Below are positions 53,423-62,003 of a stretch of DNA of 64,000 bases, in pieces. The DNA is taken from NCBI RefSeq assembly GCF_003001815.1, contig NZ_PVMZ01000011.1, forward strand, positions 62,001 to 126,000. The letters are read 5' to 3'. Both the position numbers and the translations under genes were made by a program. The notes under the pieces are model-generated. The model saw nothing but the letters and a program-made list of their open reading frames with translations. It made no database searches and had not been told where the DNA came from. Positions within the stretch are counted from its first letter, which is position 1. The number at the start of each line of letters is the position of its first letter. The stretch comes from Actinoplanes italicus (GTDB lineage Bacteria; Actinomycetota; Actinomycetes; Mycobacteriales; Micromonosporaceae).

Positions 53423-55666
53423 TTGAACCTGCCCATCACCAGCGTTTTCGATCTTCCCGAGCGGCTCGCCGCCAAGGCTGATCCCGCGTTGATCGCCGCG
53501 GACGACGAACACTTCACGACCATCGCCGGGAGCCTTGAACGGTCGATCGCCGACCTGACCGCCAGCCTCGACGCCGAGCGGCGGGCGCCGGCCGGCAGGG
53601 GCCGCCAGGCGGTGGACCGGGACGACGCGGTCCGCCGGCTGAGCTCACGGCTGCGTGCGCTGCGCCGGTACAGCCTCGATCTGTGCCTGGGCCGCATGGT
53701 CTACACGGACGGCCGCACCGTGTACGTGGGCCGGCTGGGTCTGACCGGCAATGGCGTGACGGGTGGCGGCGTGACCGGTGGCGGCGTGACCGGTGATGGC
53801 GTGACCGGTGACGGCGTGACCGGTGACGGCGTGACCGGTCATGAGGGCGACCGTCTGCTGGTCGACTGGCGCTCACCGGCTGCGGAGCCGTTCTTCGGCG
53901 CCACTCACGCCAACCCGATGGGTCTGGTGAGCCGCCGCCGTTACCGATGGGCGGACGGCCGGGTCACCGACTACTGGGACGAGGTGTTCAGTGAGGCCGG
54001 CATCGAGGCGCGCGGTAAAGCGGCGCTCGACGACCAGTCGGCATTCATCGCGAGCCTGGGCAGCAGCCGGTCGCCGCGGATGCGGGACGTGCTCGGCACC
54101 ATCCAGGCCGACCAGGACGCGATCATCCGGGCCGGGTCGGCCGGGGTACTGGTGGTCGACGGCGGACCCGGCACCGGCAAGACGGTGGTGGCGCTGCACC
54201 GCACGGCGTACCTGCGCTATTCCGACCCCCGGCTGGGCCGGGGCCGCGGCGGCGTGCTGTTCGTCGGGCCGCACGAGCCCTATCTGGCGTACGTGGCCGA
54301 CGTACTACCGAATCTCGGTGAGGACGACGTGCAGACCTGCACGGTGCGCGACCTCGTTCCGGAGGGCGCCGCCGCGGCCCACGAGACCGACCCCGAGGTG
54401 GCACGGCTCAAGTCGTCGGCCGAGCTGGTCCGGGCGATGGAGACGGCGGTGCGGTTCTACGAGGAGCCCCCGGCCAACGGCATGACGATCGACACCGACG
54501 AGGGGGACGTACGGGTGACCGCGCGCGACTGGGCGGCGGCGTTCGAGGCCCCGGACCCCGGCACTCCTCACAACGAGGCCCGCGACCAGATCTGGGAGGA
54601 ACTGCTCGCCATTCTCGCCGAGCGGTCCGGCGTCAGCGAGTCCGAACTGGGCCGGAGCTCCGAGCTGCGTACCGCCCTGAATCGGTCCTGGCCCCTGCTC
54701 GAGGCTGCCGACCTGGTCGCCGACCTCTGGTCGGTGCCCGCCTACCTCCGCAGATGCGCGCCCTGGCTGAGTATCGACGACATCCGGCGGCTGCAGCGGC
54801 CCTACCCGCGGGCCTGGACCGTGTCCGACCTGCCCCTGCTGGACGCGCTGCGGCAGCGGCTCGGTGATTCGTCGGCGTCCGAACGGCGGCGCCGGGAGCG
54901 GGCGGCCGTCGTGGCCGGCCGGCGGGAGATGGACCGGGTCGTCGACGACCTGATCGCCTCCAACGAGTACGACGACGGTGAGGGCCTGATGACGATGCTG
55001 CGCCAGCAGGACCTGCGGGAGGTGCTCGCCGAGGGCAGCGCGCTCGCCTCCGCCGACCCGGACCTGCTGGCGGGGCCGTTCGCGCACGTGGTGGTGGACG
55101 AGGCACAGGAGTTGACCGATGCGGAGTGGCAGATGCTGCTGTCACGCTGCCCGTCGCGCAGCCTGACCGTGGTCGGAGATCGCGCTCAGGCCCGGCACGG
55201 GTTCAGCGAGTCCTGGCAGGAGCGCCTGGAACGGGTCGGACTGGACCGGATCACACTGTCCCGGCTGACCGTGAACTATCGGACGCCCGAAGAGGTCATG
55301 GCGGCGGCCGAGCCGGTCATCCGGGCCGCGCTGCCGGACGCCAACGTGCCGGTGTCGATCCGCAGCAGCGGTATCCCGGTGCACCACGGCTCGGTCGCGG
55401 AGCTGGACACGATCCTGGAGTCGTGGCTGGCCACCCATGCCGAGGGCACCGCCTGTGTGATCAGCGATGGTTCGGTCCCGGTCCCGGCGCGGGACCGGGT
55501 GCGGTCGCTGACGCCGTCGCTGGCCAAGGGGCTCGAGTTCGACCTCGTGGCGCTGATCGACCCGGACTCGTTCGGGGACGGCGTCGAGGGCGCCGTCGAC
55601 CGGTACGTGGCGATGACACGGGCGACGAGCCGCCTCGTGGTCCTGAGCAGTGCAACTCAGTCCTGA
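53423..55666 (+). CDS. helR: RNA polymerase-recycling ATPase HelR (HelD-like)
   Basis: A 747-residue UvrD-like superfamily 1 protein of the HelR group, which displaces rifamycin from RNA polymerase and frees stalled enzyme. TTG start. The N-terminal coiled-coil arm is about 25-85; Walker A GGPGTGKTVVALHR lies near 250, Walker B VVVDEAQELTDAEWQ near 560, and the motif V-type AKGLEFDLVALIDP near 700. A GVTGGG repeat interrupts the early DGRTVYVGRLGL to LLVDWRSP segment. The RAE-like palindrome upstream predicts induction by rifamycins. Confidence 0.9.
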   Translation: MNLPITSVFDLPERLAAKADPALIAADDEHFTTIAGSLERSIADLTASLDAERRAPAGRGRQAVDRDDAVRRLSSRLRALRRYSLDLCLGRMVYTDGRTVYVGRLGLTGNGVTGGGVTGGGVTGDGVTGDGVTGDGVTGHEGDRLLVDWRSPAAEPFFGATHANPMGLVSRRRYRWADGRVTDYWDEVFSEAGIEARGKAALDDQSAFIASLGSSRSPRMRDVLGTIQADQDAIIRAGSAGVLVVDGGPGTGKTVVALHRTAYLRYSDPRLGRGRGGVLFVGPHEPYLAYVADVLPNLGEDDVQTCTVRDLVPEGAAAAHETDPEVARLKSSAELVRAMETAVRFYEEPPANGMTIDTDEGDVRVTARDWAAAFEAPDPGTPHNEARDQIWEELLAILAERSGVSESELGRSSELRTALNRSWPLLEAADLVADLWSVPAYLRRCAPWLSIDDIRRLQRPYPRAWTVSDLPLLDALRQRLGDSSASERRRRERAAVVAGRREMDRVVDDLIASNEYDDGEGLMTMLRQQDLREVLAEGSALASADPDLLAGPFAHVVVDEAQELTDAEWQMLLSRCPSRSLTVVGDRAQARHGFSESWQERLERVGLDRITLSRLTVNYRTPEEVMAAAEPVIRAALPDANVPVSIRSSGIPVHHGSVAELDTILESWLATHAEGTACVISDGSVPVPARDRVRSLTPSLAKGLEFDLVALIDPDSFGDGVEGAVDRYVAMTRATSRLVVLSSATQS
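53753..53842. repeat. In-frame 15-bp repeat x 6 in helR
   Basis: GGCGTGACCGGTGGC and variants start at 53753, 53768, 53783, 53798, 53813 and 53828, encoding GVTG(G/D) units near residues 111-140, immediately before the conserved LLVDWRSP. Confidence 0.93.
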
Positions 55667-55709
55667 GCAGTGCAACTCAGTCCTGAGCAGTGCAACTCAG
55701 TCCTGAGCT
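55641..55709. repeat. Stop-anchored 20-bp array at helR end, x 3.4
   Basis: TCCTGAGCAGTGCAACTCAG is repeated exactly at 55641, 55661 and 55681, with a partial copy at 55701. The first unit encodes LSSATQ; the stop (55664-55666) is in the second. Confidence 0.95.
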
Positions 55710-55754
55710 GTTCAATGCCGAGCGGTTCGGGTCACCGGGGTTAGAGTTCGGTTC

Positions 55755-56480
55755 GTGACGGAACGCCTGGACTGGATCGACCCGACCGTTCGTGAATGGG
55801 ACTGCACCGTGGTGTGGTCCGATCCGGGCGATCCGGAGGCGGGCATCGTGCTCGACCGGTCCGCCTTCTACCCGGGTGGCGGCGGGCAGCCGCCGGACCA
55901 CGGAGTCCTGCTCTGGGAGGGCGTGCGCACCCGCATCGTCGACACCCGCAAGGGCGACGAGCACTACCTGATCCCGGCGCCGGGCGATCCGGTGCCGGCG
56001 GCCGGGACGACGGTGCGGGGCGCGCTCGACGACGACCGGCGGAACAGTTTGATGCGTACCCACTCGGGTCTGCATATTCTCTGTGGCACCGTGTTCCGTG
56101 ACTTCGGCGCACTGGTGACCGGCGGAAACATGCAGCCGGGCGAAGCCCGGATGGACTTCAACCTGCCCGAGGTGCCGCCCGGCTTCAAGGTGGCGCTGGA
56201 GGAGGCGGTCAACGCGGAGATCGCCGCGGACCGCAAGATCGTGGCCCGGGTGCTACCGCGCGCCGAGGCGCTGGAGATCCCCACGTTGGTGCGCACCCAG
56301 GACGCGCTGCCGCCGCTGGACCAGCCGGAGATCCGGGTGATCGACATCGTGGGCCTGGACGTGCAGGCCGACGGCGGCACCCACGTGGCTTCGACCGCGC
56401 AGGTCGGCCGGGTCGAGGTCGTCAAGGTGGAGAGCAAGGGCCGGCAGAACCGCCGGGTCCGCATCAGGATCGCGGACTGA
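55755..56480 (+). CDS. AlaX-type alanyl-tRNA editing protein
   Basis: A 241-residue stand-alone editing domain related to the Ala/Thr-tRNA synthetase second additional domain. It hydrolyses mis-charged Ser- (or Gly-) tRNA-Ala. FYPGGGGQPPDHG near 37, the zinc motif HSGLH near 103 and DGGTHVAST near 215 are present; in many relatives the second site contains Cys, here Gly. GTG start, 46 bp after the helR array. Confidence 0.88.
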   Translation: MTERLDWIDPTVREWDCTVVWSDPGDPEAGIVLDRSAFYPGGGGQPPDHGVLLWEGVRTRIVDTRKGDEHYLIPAPGDPVPAAGTTVRGALDDDRRNSLMRTHSGLHILCGTVFRDFGALVTGGNMQPGEARMDFNLPEVPPGFKVALEEAVNAEIAADRKIVARVLPRAEALEIPTLVRTQDALPPLDQPEIRVIDIVGLDVQADGGTHVASTAQVGRVEVVKVESKGRQNRRVRIRIAD

Positions 56481-56504
56481 GGCGGGCCTGCCGGCCCCTG
56501 CTCA

Positions 56505-56568
56505 CTACTGCTTGAATCCAGTGCTGCTTGAATCCGGTGCTGCTTGAATCCAGTGCTGCTTGACGTCA
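56505..56568. repeat. Stop-anchored 16-bp array, x 4, between convergent genes
   Basis: GTGCTGCTTGAATCC(A/G) starts at 56521 and 56537, with flanking copies at 56505 and 56553. The last, GTGCTGCTTGACGTCA, contains the stop codon (TCA on +) of the minus-strand binding protein gene. Confidence 0.85.
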
Positions 56569-57699
56569 GTCGATGACGCCGGCGGTCTTGCAGGCGCGCT
56601 TGAACTTCGCGTTGCAGAGGGTGTTGACGTCGACGAACTTGGCGTCCACGACCGTCTTGATGTTGTTGATCGTGATCGCCTTCGGCTCCAGCTTCTTGAA
56701 CGGGACGTAGGCGCCGGACTCCGGGTCCTTCAGCTTGTCCAGAGCCGGCGGCTTCTTGCCCTGGAACAGAGCGACGGCCAGCTCAGCGGCGGCGTCCGCC
56801 TCGAGCTTCACGTCCTTGAACACCGTCATGCACTGGTCGCCGGCGAGGATGTTCTGCAGGCCCTCGACGGTCGCGTCCTGACCCGTGACCTGGACCTTGC
56901 CGTTGAGCTTCTTCTCCCGCAGCACCTCGATGGCCGCGTTGCCGAGACCGTCGTTGGCGGCCAGCACGCCGTCCAGGTTCGGGTACTGCTTGAGCATCAG
57001 CGAGAAGATCTCGCGGCCCGTGTCGTTGTCCCACTCGGCCACGAACTGGTCGGGGCCCTTCTGGAGCTGGCCGTCGTTGAACATCTGGTTCAGCACGCCG
57101 TCGTAGCCCTCCTTGAACAGGAAGGCGTTGTTGTCGGTGGGCGAGCCGTTGAGTGAGGCGACGACCGGGTTGGCGACGTTCTTGGCGTCCAGGCACTTCT
57201 TGAGCTCGGTCGCCTGCAGGAAGCCGACCCTCTCGTTGTCGAAGCTGACGTAATAGTCGGCGCCGCCGTTGAGGGTCAGCCGGTCGTAGTCGATGACCGG
57301 GACGTTGCGGCTGCGTGCGTCCTGGATGACGGCCTTGCCGCTGGCCGCGTCCAGGTTGGCGATGACGAGCACCTTGGCGCCCTTGTCGAGCAGGGTGTCG
57401 GCGAGCTTCTTGAACTCTTCCTTGTCGCCTTCGGCGTTGACGATCTCGGCCTTGACGTTGGCCTTCTCGAAAGCCGCCTGCAGGAAGGTGGGGTCGGATG
57501 TGCTCCACCGCGCAGAACTCTTGGTGTCGGGCAGGATCACACCGATACCGACGTCACCGGAGATGGTCTCGCTCCCACCGTTCGAAGTCCTCGCGCTGTC
57601 GCTGCCGGTGTCACCGGTGTCGCCCCCGTCATCACAGCCTGTGAGCGTGGCAGTCGTCAGCAGGCCGGCGGCGACCAGGGCGAGCAAAGACTTGCGCAT
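56566..57699 (-). CDS. Sugar-binding lipoprotein, XylF-type ABC substrate-binding protein
   Basis: A 377-residue periplasmic-binding-protein-1 family protein with a lipoprotein signal (LLTTATLTGCDDGG; Cys 22). VGIGVILPDTKSSARW, VIANLDAASGKAVIQDARSR, VIDYDRLTLNGGADYYVSFDN and VLAANDGLGNAAIEVL are typical of xylose-binding proteins. It would deliver xylose or a similar pentose to an ABC importer, but no ATPase or permease of that system is adjacent. Confidence 0.93.
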   Translation of the reverse strand: MRKSLLALVAAGLLTTATLTGCDDGGDTGDTGSDSARTSNGGSETISGDVGIGVILPDTKSSARWSTSDPTFLQAAFEKANVKAEIVNAEGDKEEFKKLADTLLDKGAKVLVIANLDAASGKAVIQDARSRNVPVIDYDRLTLNGGADYYVSFDNERVGFLQATELKKCLDAKNVANPVVASLNGSPTDNNAFLFKEGYDGVLNQMFNDGQLQKGPDQFVAEWDNDTGREIFSLMLKQYPNLDGVLAANDGLGNAAIEVLREKKLNGKVQVTGQDATVEGLQNILAGDQCMTVFKDVKLEADAAAELAVALFQGKKPPALDKLKDPESGAYVPFKKLEPKAITINNIKTVVDAKFVDVNTLCNAKFKRACKTAGVID

Positions 57700-57942
57700 G
57701 CGATCTGTGTCCTCTCAGGGTTTCCCGAGGTGCGGTGGGCGCTGGGAACGGTCCGCCAAAGTATCGGTCAGCGCACAACGTGATCATCATCGGGTGGGGG
57801 CCGGAGAACAAGATTATTCATCTCTACAGGCCGACTGCCAACAATCACTCTGGGTATTTGTGAACTTTGCTCAGAGCTACGACGTTACTGTCCGATCATC
57901 CCGTCTCCACCGTCCGATCACCGGCGTCCCGTACCTGCCCGG

Positions 57943-58812
57943 TCATCCCTTGTCGGCACCGGCCGTAAGGCCCTCGGTCAACAGCCGTTCGGCCGCAAAG
58001 AACAGGATCACAATCGGCAGGGTGAGCACCACGGAACCGGCCATCAGGACGGTTTTGCTGACCTCGATGCCGCCGGAGAGCTGCGCCAAGCCGAGCGAGA
58101 CGGTCCAATCGGCTCGATCTTCCACGAGAAACAGCAACGCGAACAGGAATTCGTTCCAGGCGATCATGAAGACATAGAGGGCGTTCGCCATCACCGCCGG
58201 CGCGGCGAGCGGCAGCACCACCTTCCGCAGGGTCTGCAGGCGGCTGTAGCCGTCGACCGCGGCGGCCTCCTCCAGACTCTCCGGGATCGTGGTGAGGTAG
58301 TTGCGCAGCATGTAGATCGAGACCGGCACGGTCTGCGCGATGTACACCAGGGTCAGACCGGCCAGCGAGCCCCGCAGTCCGAGCCGGGTGAACAGCACGA
58401 ACAGCGGGATCGCGAGCAGGATCGACGGGAACAGATAGACCGCCAGGAACAGGAAATGCACCTGGCGGCGCCCGAAGAAACGCAATCGCGCCACCGCGTA
58501 CGCCCCGGGAATCGACACCAGCAGGGTGAAGGCCGTCGCCGCCACCGACACGATCGCCGAGTTCGTCAGGAAACGCAGGAAGCCCTGCCCGCCGTCCTCG
58601 GCCGGGTCGAGCACCTCGCGATAGGTCCGCAGGGTCCACTCTGACGGATCGATCCACAGCCGGCCCGGATTCTGGAGCAGGTCCTCGATGGGGCGCACCG
58701 ACAGCATCAGCATGTACAGGAACGGGAAGAGCGTGATCACCGCGAGCACCGTGATCACGATGGGCCGCAGAACCCGGATGGCGCGGGTCTCGATGCTCGC
58801 CCGATCCATCAT
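57943..58812 (-). CDS. Carbohydrate ABC transporter permease (MalG type)
   Basis: A 289-residue inner-membrane subunit with six hydrophobic segments and the ATPase-contact EAA loop ESLEEAAAVDGYSRLQTLRKVVLP near 185. MFPFLYMLMLSVRP-like first helix and NEFLFALLFL are typical of the MalG group. Starts at ATG 58812, overlapping the stop of the upstream permease (ATGA), with AGGAGG before it. Third gene of a binding protein-permease-permease operon; the ATPase is encoded elsewhere. Confidence 0.93.
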   Translation of the reverse strand: MMDRASIETRAIRVLRPIVITVLAVITLFPFLYMLMLSVRPIEDLLQNPGRLWIDPSEWTLRTYREVLDPAEDGGQGFLRFLTNSAIVSVAATAFTLLVSIPGAYAVARLRFFGRRQVHFLFLAVYLFPSILLAIPLFVLFTRLGLRGSLAGLTLVYIAQTVPVSIYMLRNYLTTIPESLEEAAAVDGYSRLQTLRKVVLPLAAPAVMANALYVFMIAWNEFLFALLFLVEDRADWTVSLGLAQLSGGIEVSKTVLMAGSVVLTLPIVILFFAAERLLTEGLTAGADKG

Positions 58813-59780
58813 TCCTCCTCCCTGGGGTCCACCTTGGGTGCCAGAAACCGCAGATAGATGGCGAGCAGCACGACCAGTCCGGCGGCCAGGACGAGCGCCT
58901 GCGCGGCCGCGGCACCGATGTCGAAGCGGGCGGTGAGGAACTCGTACACCCGGACGCTGACCACCTCGGTACCGGAGCCGCCGCCGGTCAGCAGATAGAC
59001 GTCGTCGAACTTGTTGAACGTCATGATGAACCGCAGCACGCTGAGCAGGGCGATCACCGCACCCAGCTGCGGCAGCAGGATGTGCCGGAAGATCTGGGTG
59101 GGCGCGGCGCCGTCCACACGCGCGGCCTCCTCCAGATCGGCCGGCACCGCCTGCAGCCGGGCCAGCAGGAACAGGAACGCGAACGGGAAGTACCGCCACG
59201 TCTCGAACGCGATCACGGTGAGCAGCGCGTATTCGCTCTGGCTGAGGAAGGCGATCGGACGGTCCCAGTCGAGGAACCGCACACCCCAGTCGTTGACCAG
59301 CCCGAACTGCGGGCTGAGCAGCACGTTCCAGACGAACGCCACGGCCACGACCGGAGCCACGTACGGCAGCAGCACCGACGCCCGGACCAGCGTCCGGCCA
59401 CGGAAACGGCCACGCAGAGCGAGCGCCGCGACCAGCCCGAGCACGATCGAGCCGACGGTCGAGCCGACCGTGTAGACGAGAGTGGTCCACAGCGACGACC
59501 AGAACCCCGGTGAGGTCAGTACCGTCTCGAGGTTGGCCAGCGTGTACTCGCCGAAGACCCCGGCCCGGCGCAGATTGATCAGCCGGATCCGCTGGAAGGC
59601 CAGCATGACCGTCCAGAGGATCGGCAGCACCACGACGACCAGCACGACCACCAGCGTCGGCGACAGGTAGGCGAGCCCGGCCCGGTTCTCCCGCTGCCGG
59701 GCCGTCAGCTGACGTCTCGCTCCCCGGCTCGTTTCCGGGCTCGTTTCCCGGCTCGTCGTCCCGCTCACTGCCCGGCTCAC
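58809..59780 (-). CDS. Carbohydrate ABC transporter permease (MalF type)
   Basis: A 323-residue membrane subunit with LAYLSPTLVVVLVVVVLPIL as first helix and the EAA loop ADLEEAARVDGAAPTQIFRHILLP near 215. The N-terminal 30 residues are polar and repeat SRxxSxxTSRE-type units, encoded by 12-bp repeats that continue from the end of the upstream gene. GTG start overlaps the binding protein stop (GTGA), so translation is coupled. Confidence 0.93.
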   Translation of the reverse strand: MSRAVSGTTSRETSPETSRGARRQLTARQRENRAGLAYLSPTLVVVLVVVVLPILWTVMLAFQRIRLINLRRAGVFGEYTLANLETVLTSPGFWSSLWTTLVYTVGSTVGSIVLGLVAALALRGRFRGRTLVRASVLLPYVAPVVAVAFVWNVLLSPQFGLVNDWGVRFLDWDRPIAFLSQSEYALLTVIAFETWRYFPFAFLFLLARLQAVPADLEEAARVDGAAPTQIFRHILLPQLGAVIALLSVLRFIMTFNKFDDVYLLTGGGSGTEVVSVRVYEFLTARFDIGAAAAQALVLAAGLVVLLAIYLRFLAPKVDPREEE

Positions 59781-61189
59781 TCCAGGGACTTCTGGATCGC
59801 CGCGACGTCCTCGGCGGCACGTTTCGCCGCTCCGGCGGCGTCCATCTCACCGTTCGCCAGACCGTTGATCGCCTCGGGCACCGGCAACTCTCCGAGCGTG
59901 GCCCCGACCAGCTCACCCTGCTTCTGCGGGAATCCCCAGCGCTGGAACGTGCCCGGGCTCTCCTGGAGCGCCGTGAGGAACTCCGCCGGGTAGATCTCGG
60001 CGAGCGGCTTCTTGGTGTCCACGCCGGCCGGCAGCTTGTTCCAGTCGGCCACACCGGCCCGTACCGGGATCTTGCCCTCCGGTGCGATGCCGAGCCAGTC
60101 GGCATACCCCTCGTTCATCATGTACGCCACGAACCGCTGGGCGGCGTCCGAGCGCGGAGTGTCCCGGGTGATGGCCCAGCTGGTGATCTCGCCGTACTGC
60201 GCGGGTTGCCCGCCTGCCCCGGAGATCGCGGTGACCACGCCGGTGTTCTTGGCCAGCCACTGCGGGTCGGACCCGCACTGCGGACAGGTCGGCAGGGCGT
60301 CGTTGCGGAGCCCGGCCAGCTCGTCCAGCAGGAACGACGACCAGATGACCATGGCCGCCTTGCCGGAGAAGTACGTGGCCCGGGTGGTGTCGACGTCCTG
60401 TGCTCCCGGCACCGACCAGTTGCGGACCAGGTCGGCGTAGAGCTGGAACGTCTCCACGCAGGCCGGCGACTGCAGCTGAACGGCCTTGGCGTCGTCGACC
60501 AGCTGGCAGCCGTTGCCGAGCGCCAGGTTCTCGAACGTCTGCTGGGTGAAGGCGTCGTTGCCGACCGTCGCGAGAGTGATCCCGGCGACGTCCTTGCTGT
60601 TCAGCTTCTGCGCGGCGGCGCGGATCGCGTCGTACGTCTCCGGAATCGCCAGGCCGGCGGCCTGGAACAGGTCCTTGCGGTAGAAGAGCAGCTGAGCCCA
60701 GCCGTCCGACGGCACGGCCAGCTGCGCGCCGTCCTGGCTGGTCAGCTCCAGCGCCCGGGCGGAGAACCCGCCGGCGCCGAGCTGATCGACAACGGCCTTG
60801 GCGGCGTCGGTGTCGACCAGCTCGTTGGTGTGCATCTGTGCAACCGCGGCCAGGGGCAGCGCGCCGACCACGTCGGGCAGCGTGCCGGCCGCCGCGGCGT
60901 TGGTGATCAGGCTGCTGAACTGGTTCTCGTCGGTCGCGACCAGCTTGACCTGGATGCCGGTGGCCGCCGTGAACCGGTCGATGATCTTCTGGCTCGCCTG
61001 CACCCGGTCGGTCAGGTTCTCCAGGCTCCAGACCGTGAGGGTCTCGCCCTCCGGATGGCTGTCGGCGTCACCGCCGCATCCGGCCAGCCCGCCTACCAGC
61101 AGCAGGGCCGCCGCCGCGGTCATCCACCCCGACTTGTTCCATCCCGACTTGATCCACCCCGACCTCATCCATCCCGACGTCGTCGTCAC
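59777..61189 (-). CDS. ABC sugar-binding lipoprotein (family 1)
   Basis: A 470-residue extracellular solute-binding protein. The lipobox is LVGGLAGCGGD (Cys 38) after a long N region that repeats SGW-(M/I/N)(R/K) four times. TLTVWSLENLTDRVQASQKI begins the mature fold, and VIWSSFLLDELAGLRN and RFVAYMMNEGYADWLG are family-like. Captures an oligosaccharide for the two permeases that follow. A CPxC-type pair (TCPQCG) is unusual for this family. Confidence 0.92.
   Translation of the reverse strand: MTTTSGWMRSGWIKSGWNKSGWMTAAAALLLVGGLAGCGGDADSHPEGETLTVWSLENLTDRVQASQKIIDRFTAATGIQVKLVATDENQFSSLITNAAAAGTLPDVVGALPLAAVAQMHTNELVDTDAAKAVVDQLGAGGFSARALELTSQDGAQLAVPSDGWAQLLFYRKDLFQAAGLAIPETYDAIRAAAQKLNSKDVAGITLATVGNDAFTQQTFENLALGNGCQLVDDAKAVQLQSPACVETFQLYADLVRNWSVPGAQDVDTTRATYFSGKAAMVIWSSFLLDELAGLRNDALPTCPQCGSDPQWLAKNTGVVTAISGAGGQPAQYGEITSWAITRDTPRSDAAQRFVAYMMNEGYADWLGIAPEGKIPVRAGVADWNKLPAGVDTKKPLAEIYPAEFLTALQESPGTFQRWGFPQKQGELVGATLGELPVPEAINGLANGEMDAAGAAKRAAEDVAAIQKSLE
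61121..61180. repeat. In-frame 15-bp repeat x 4 at the 5' end of the binding protein
   Basis: Units CATCCACCCCGACTT, GTTCCATCCCGACTT, GATCCACCCCGACCT and CATCCATCCCGACGT give the repeated SGW(M/I/N)(R/K) residues before the signal peptide core. Confidence 0.9.
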
Positions 61190-61214
61190 GAGATGTCACC
61201 CCCGGTTCACAGAT

Positions 61215-61241
61215 GGGTTGCATCAATTGGGTTGCATCAAT
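61215..61241. promoter_or_regulatory. Direct repeat upstream of the sugar ABC operon
   Basis: GGGTTGCATCAAT occurs at 61215-61227 and 61229-61241 (14-bp period), 25-52 bases upstream of the operon's first start codon. A regulator site or another short tandem duplication are both possible. Confidence 0.4.
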
Positions 61242-61299
61242 GACGTTAAGTCCGGCCCGGCACATCCGCGACTTGAGGAGGAGTGACCAGAATGGGCGC

Positions 61300-61866
61300 A
61301 TGACGCTGACCGTCCGTCTCGCCACCCACGACGACATGCCCGCCCTGCGGAAGTTGATGACAGCCGCCATCGCGGAGCTGCAGAAGGAGTTCCTCACCGA
61401 GGAGCAGATCGCCGCCAGTGCCGCGATCATGGGTCTGGACACCCAGCTCATCGATGACGGCACCTATTTCGCGGTGGTGGAGAGTTCCACGGTGGCGGAG
61501 AGCACGGCAGTAGGGGGTGAATCTGTTCGTGGATGCGGTGGGTGGAGCCGGCGGGCCACCCTCTACGGCGGCGACCACACCGCGGGGCGCGACGCGGCGC
61601 TGCTGGACCCGGCGAAGGACCCGGCGAGGGTCCGCGCCATGTACACCGACCCGGCCCACACGCGCCGGGGCATCGGCCGGATGATCCTCACCGCCTGCGA
61701 GGAGGCCGCCGCGGCAGAGGGCTTCCGGACTCTGGAACTCATGGGCACCATGTCCGGACAGCCGCTCTACGCCGCGGCCGGGTTCGTCGTGGTCGAGGAG
61801 CTTCAGGACGATCGCGGTGGCGCGTCTGTCCCGCTCGTCCGCATGCGGAAGACGATCACAGGCTGA
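61300..61866 (+). CDS. GNAT-family acetyltransferase
   Basis: A 188-residue N-acetyltransferase. VRLATHDDMPALRKLMTAAI starts the fold, motif A is YTDPAHTRRGIGRMILTACE near 115-130, and GFRTLELMGTMSGQPLYAAAGF completes it. A polar insert (SSTVAESTAVGGESVRGCGG) sits near 60-80. ATG 61300 overlaps the stop of a three-codon frame (ATG GGC GCA TGA) that is better placed behind GAGGAGGAG, suggesting coupling. Substrate unknown. Confidence 0.88.
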   Translation: MTLTVRLATHDDMPALRKLMTAAIAELQKEFLTEEQIAASAAIMGLDTQLIDDGTYFAVVESSTVAESTAVGGESVRGCGGWSRRATLYGGDHTAGRDAALLDPAKDPARVRAMYTDPAHTRRGIGRMILTACEEAAAAEGFRTLELMGTMSGQPLYAAAGFVVVEELQDDRGGASVPLVRMRKTITG

Positions 61867-61890
61867 CGGGCCGATCCTGCCTGATCACTG

Positions 61891-62003
61891 CCCTACCTAA
61901 TTCACCGCCCTACCAGTTCACTGCCCTACCTATTCACCGCCCTACCTATTCACCGCCCTACCTATTCACCGCCCTACCTATTCACCGCCCTACCAGTTCA
62001 CCG
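61891..62003. repeat. Stop-anchored 16-bp array behind the aldehyde dehydrogenase, x 7
   Basis: CCCTACCTATTCACCG units start at 61891, 61908, 61924, 61940, 61956, 61972 and 61988. The last, CCCTACCAGTTCACCG, is the gene's own end (minus strand: VNW then TAG, stop complement at 61990-61992). The unit at 61908 keeps the CAG of the coding copy. Confidence 0.95.
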
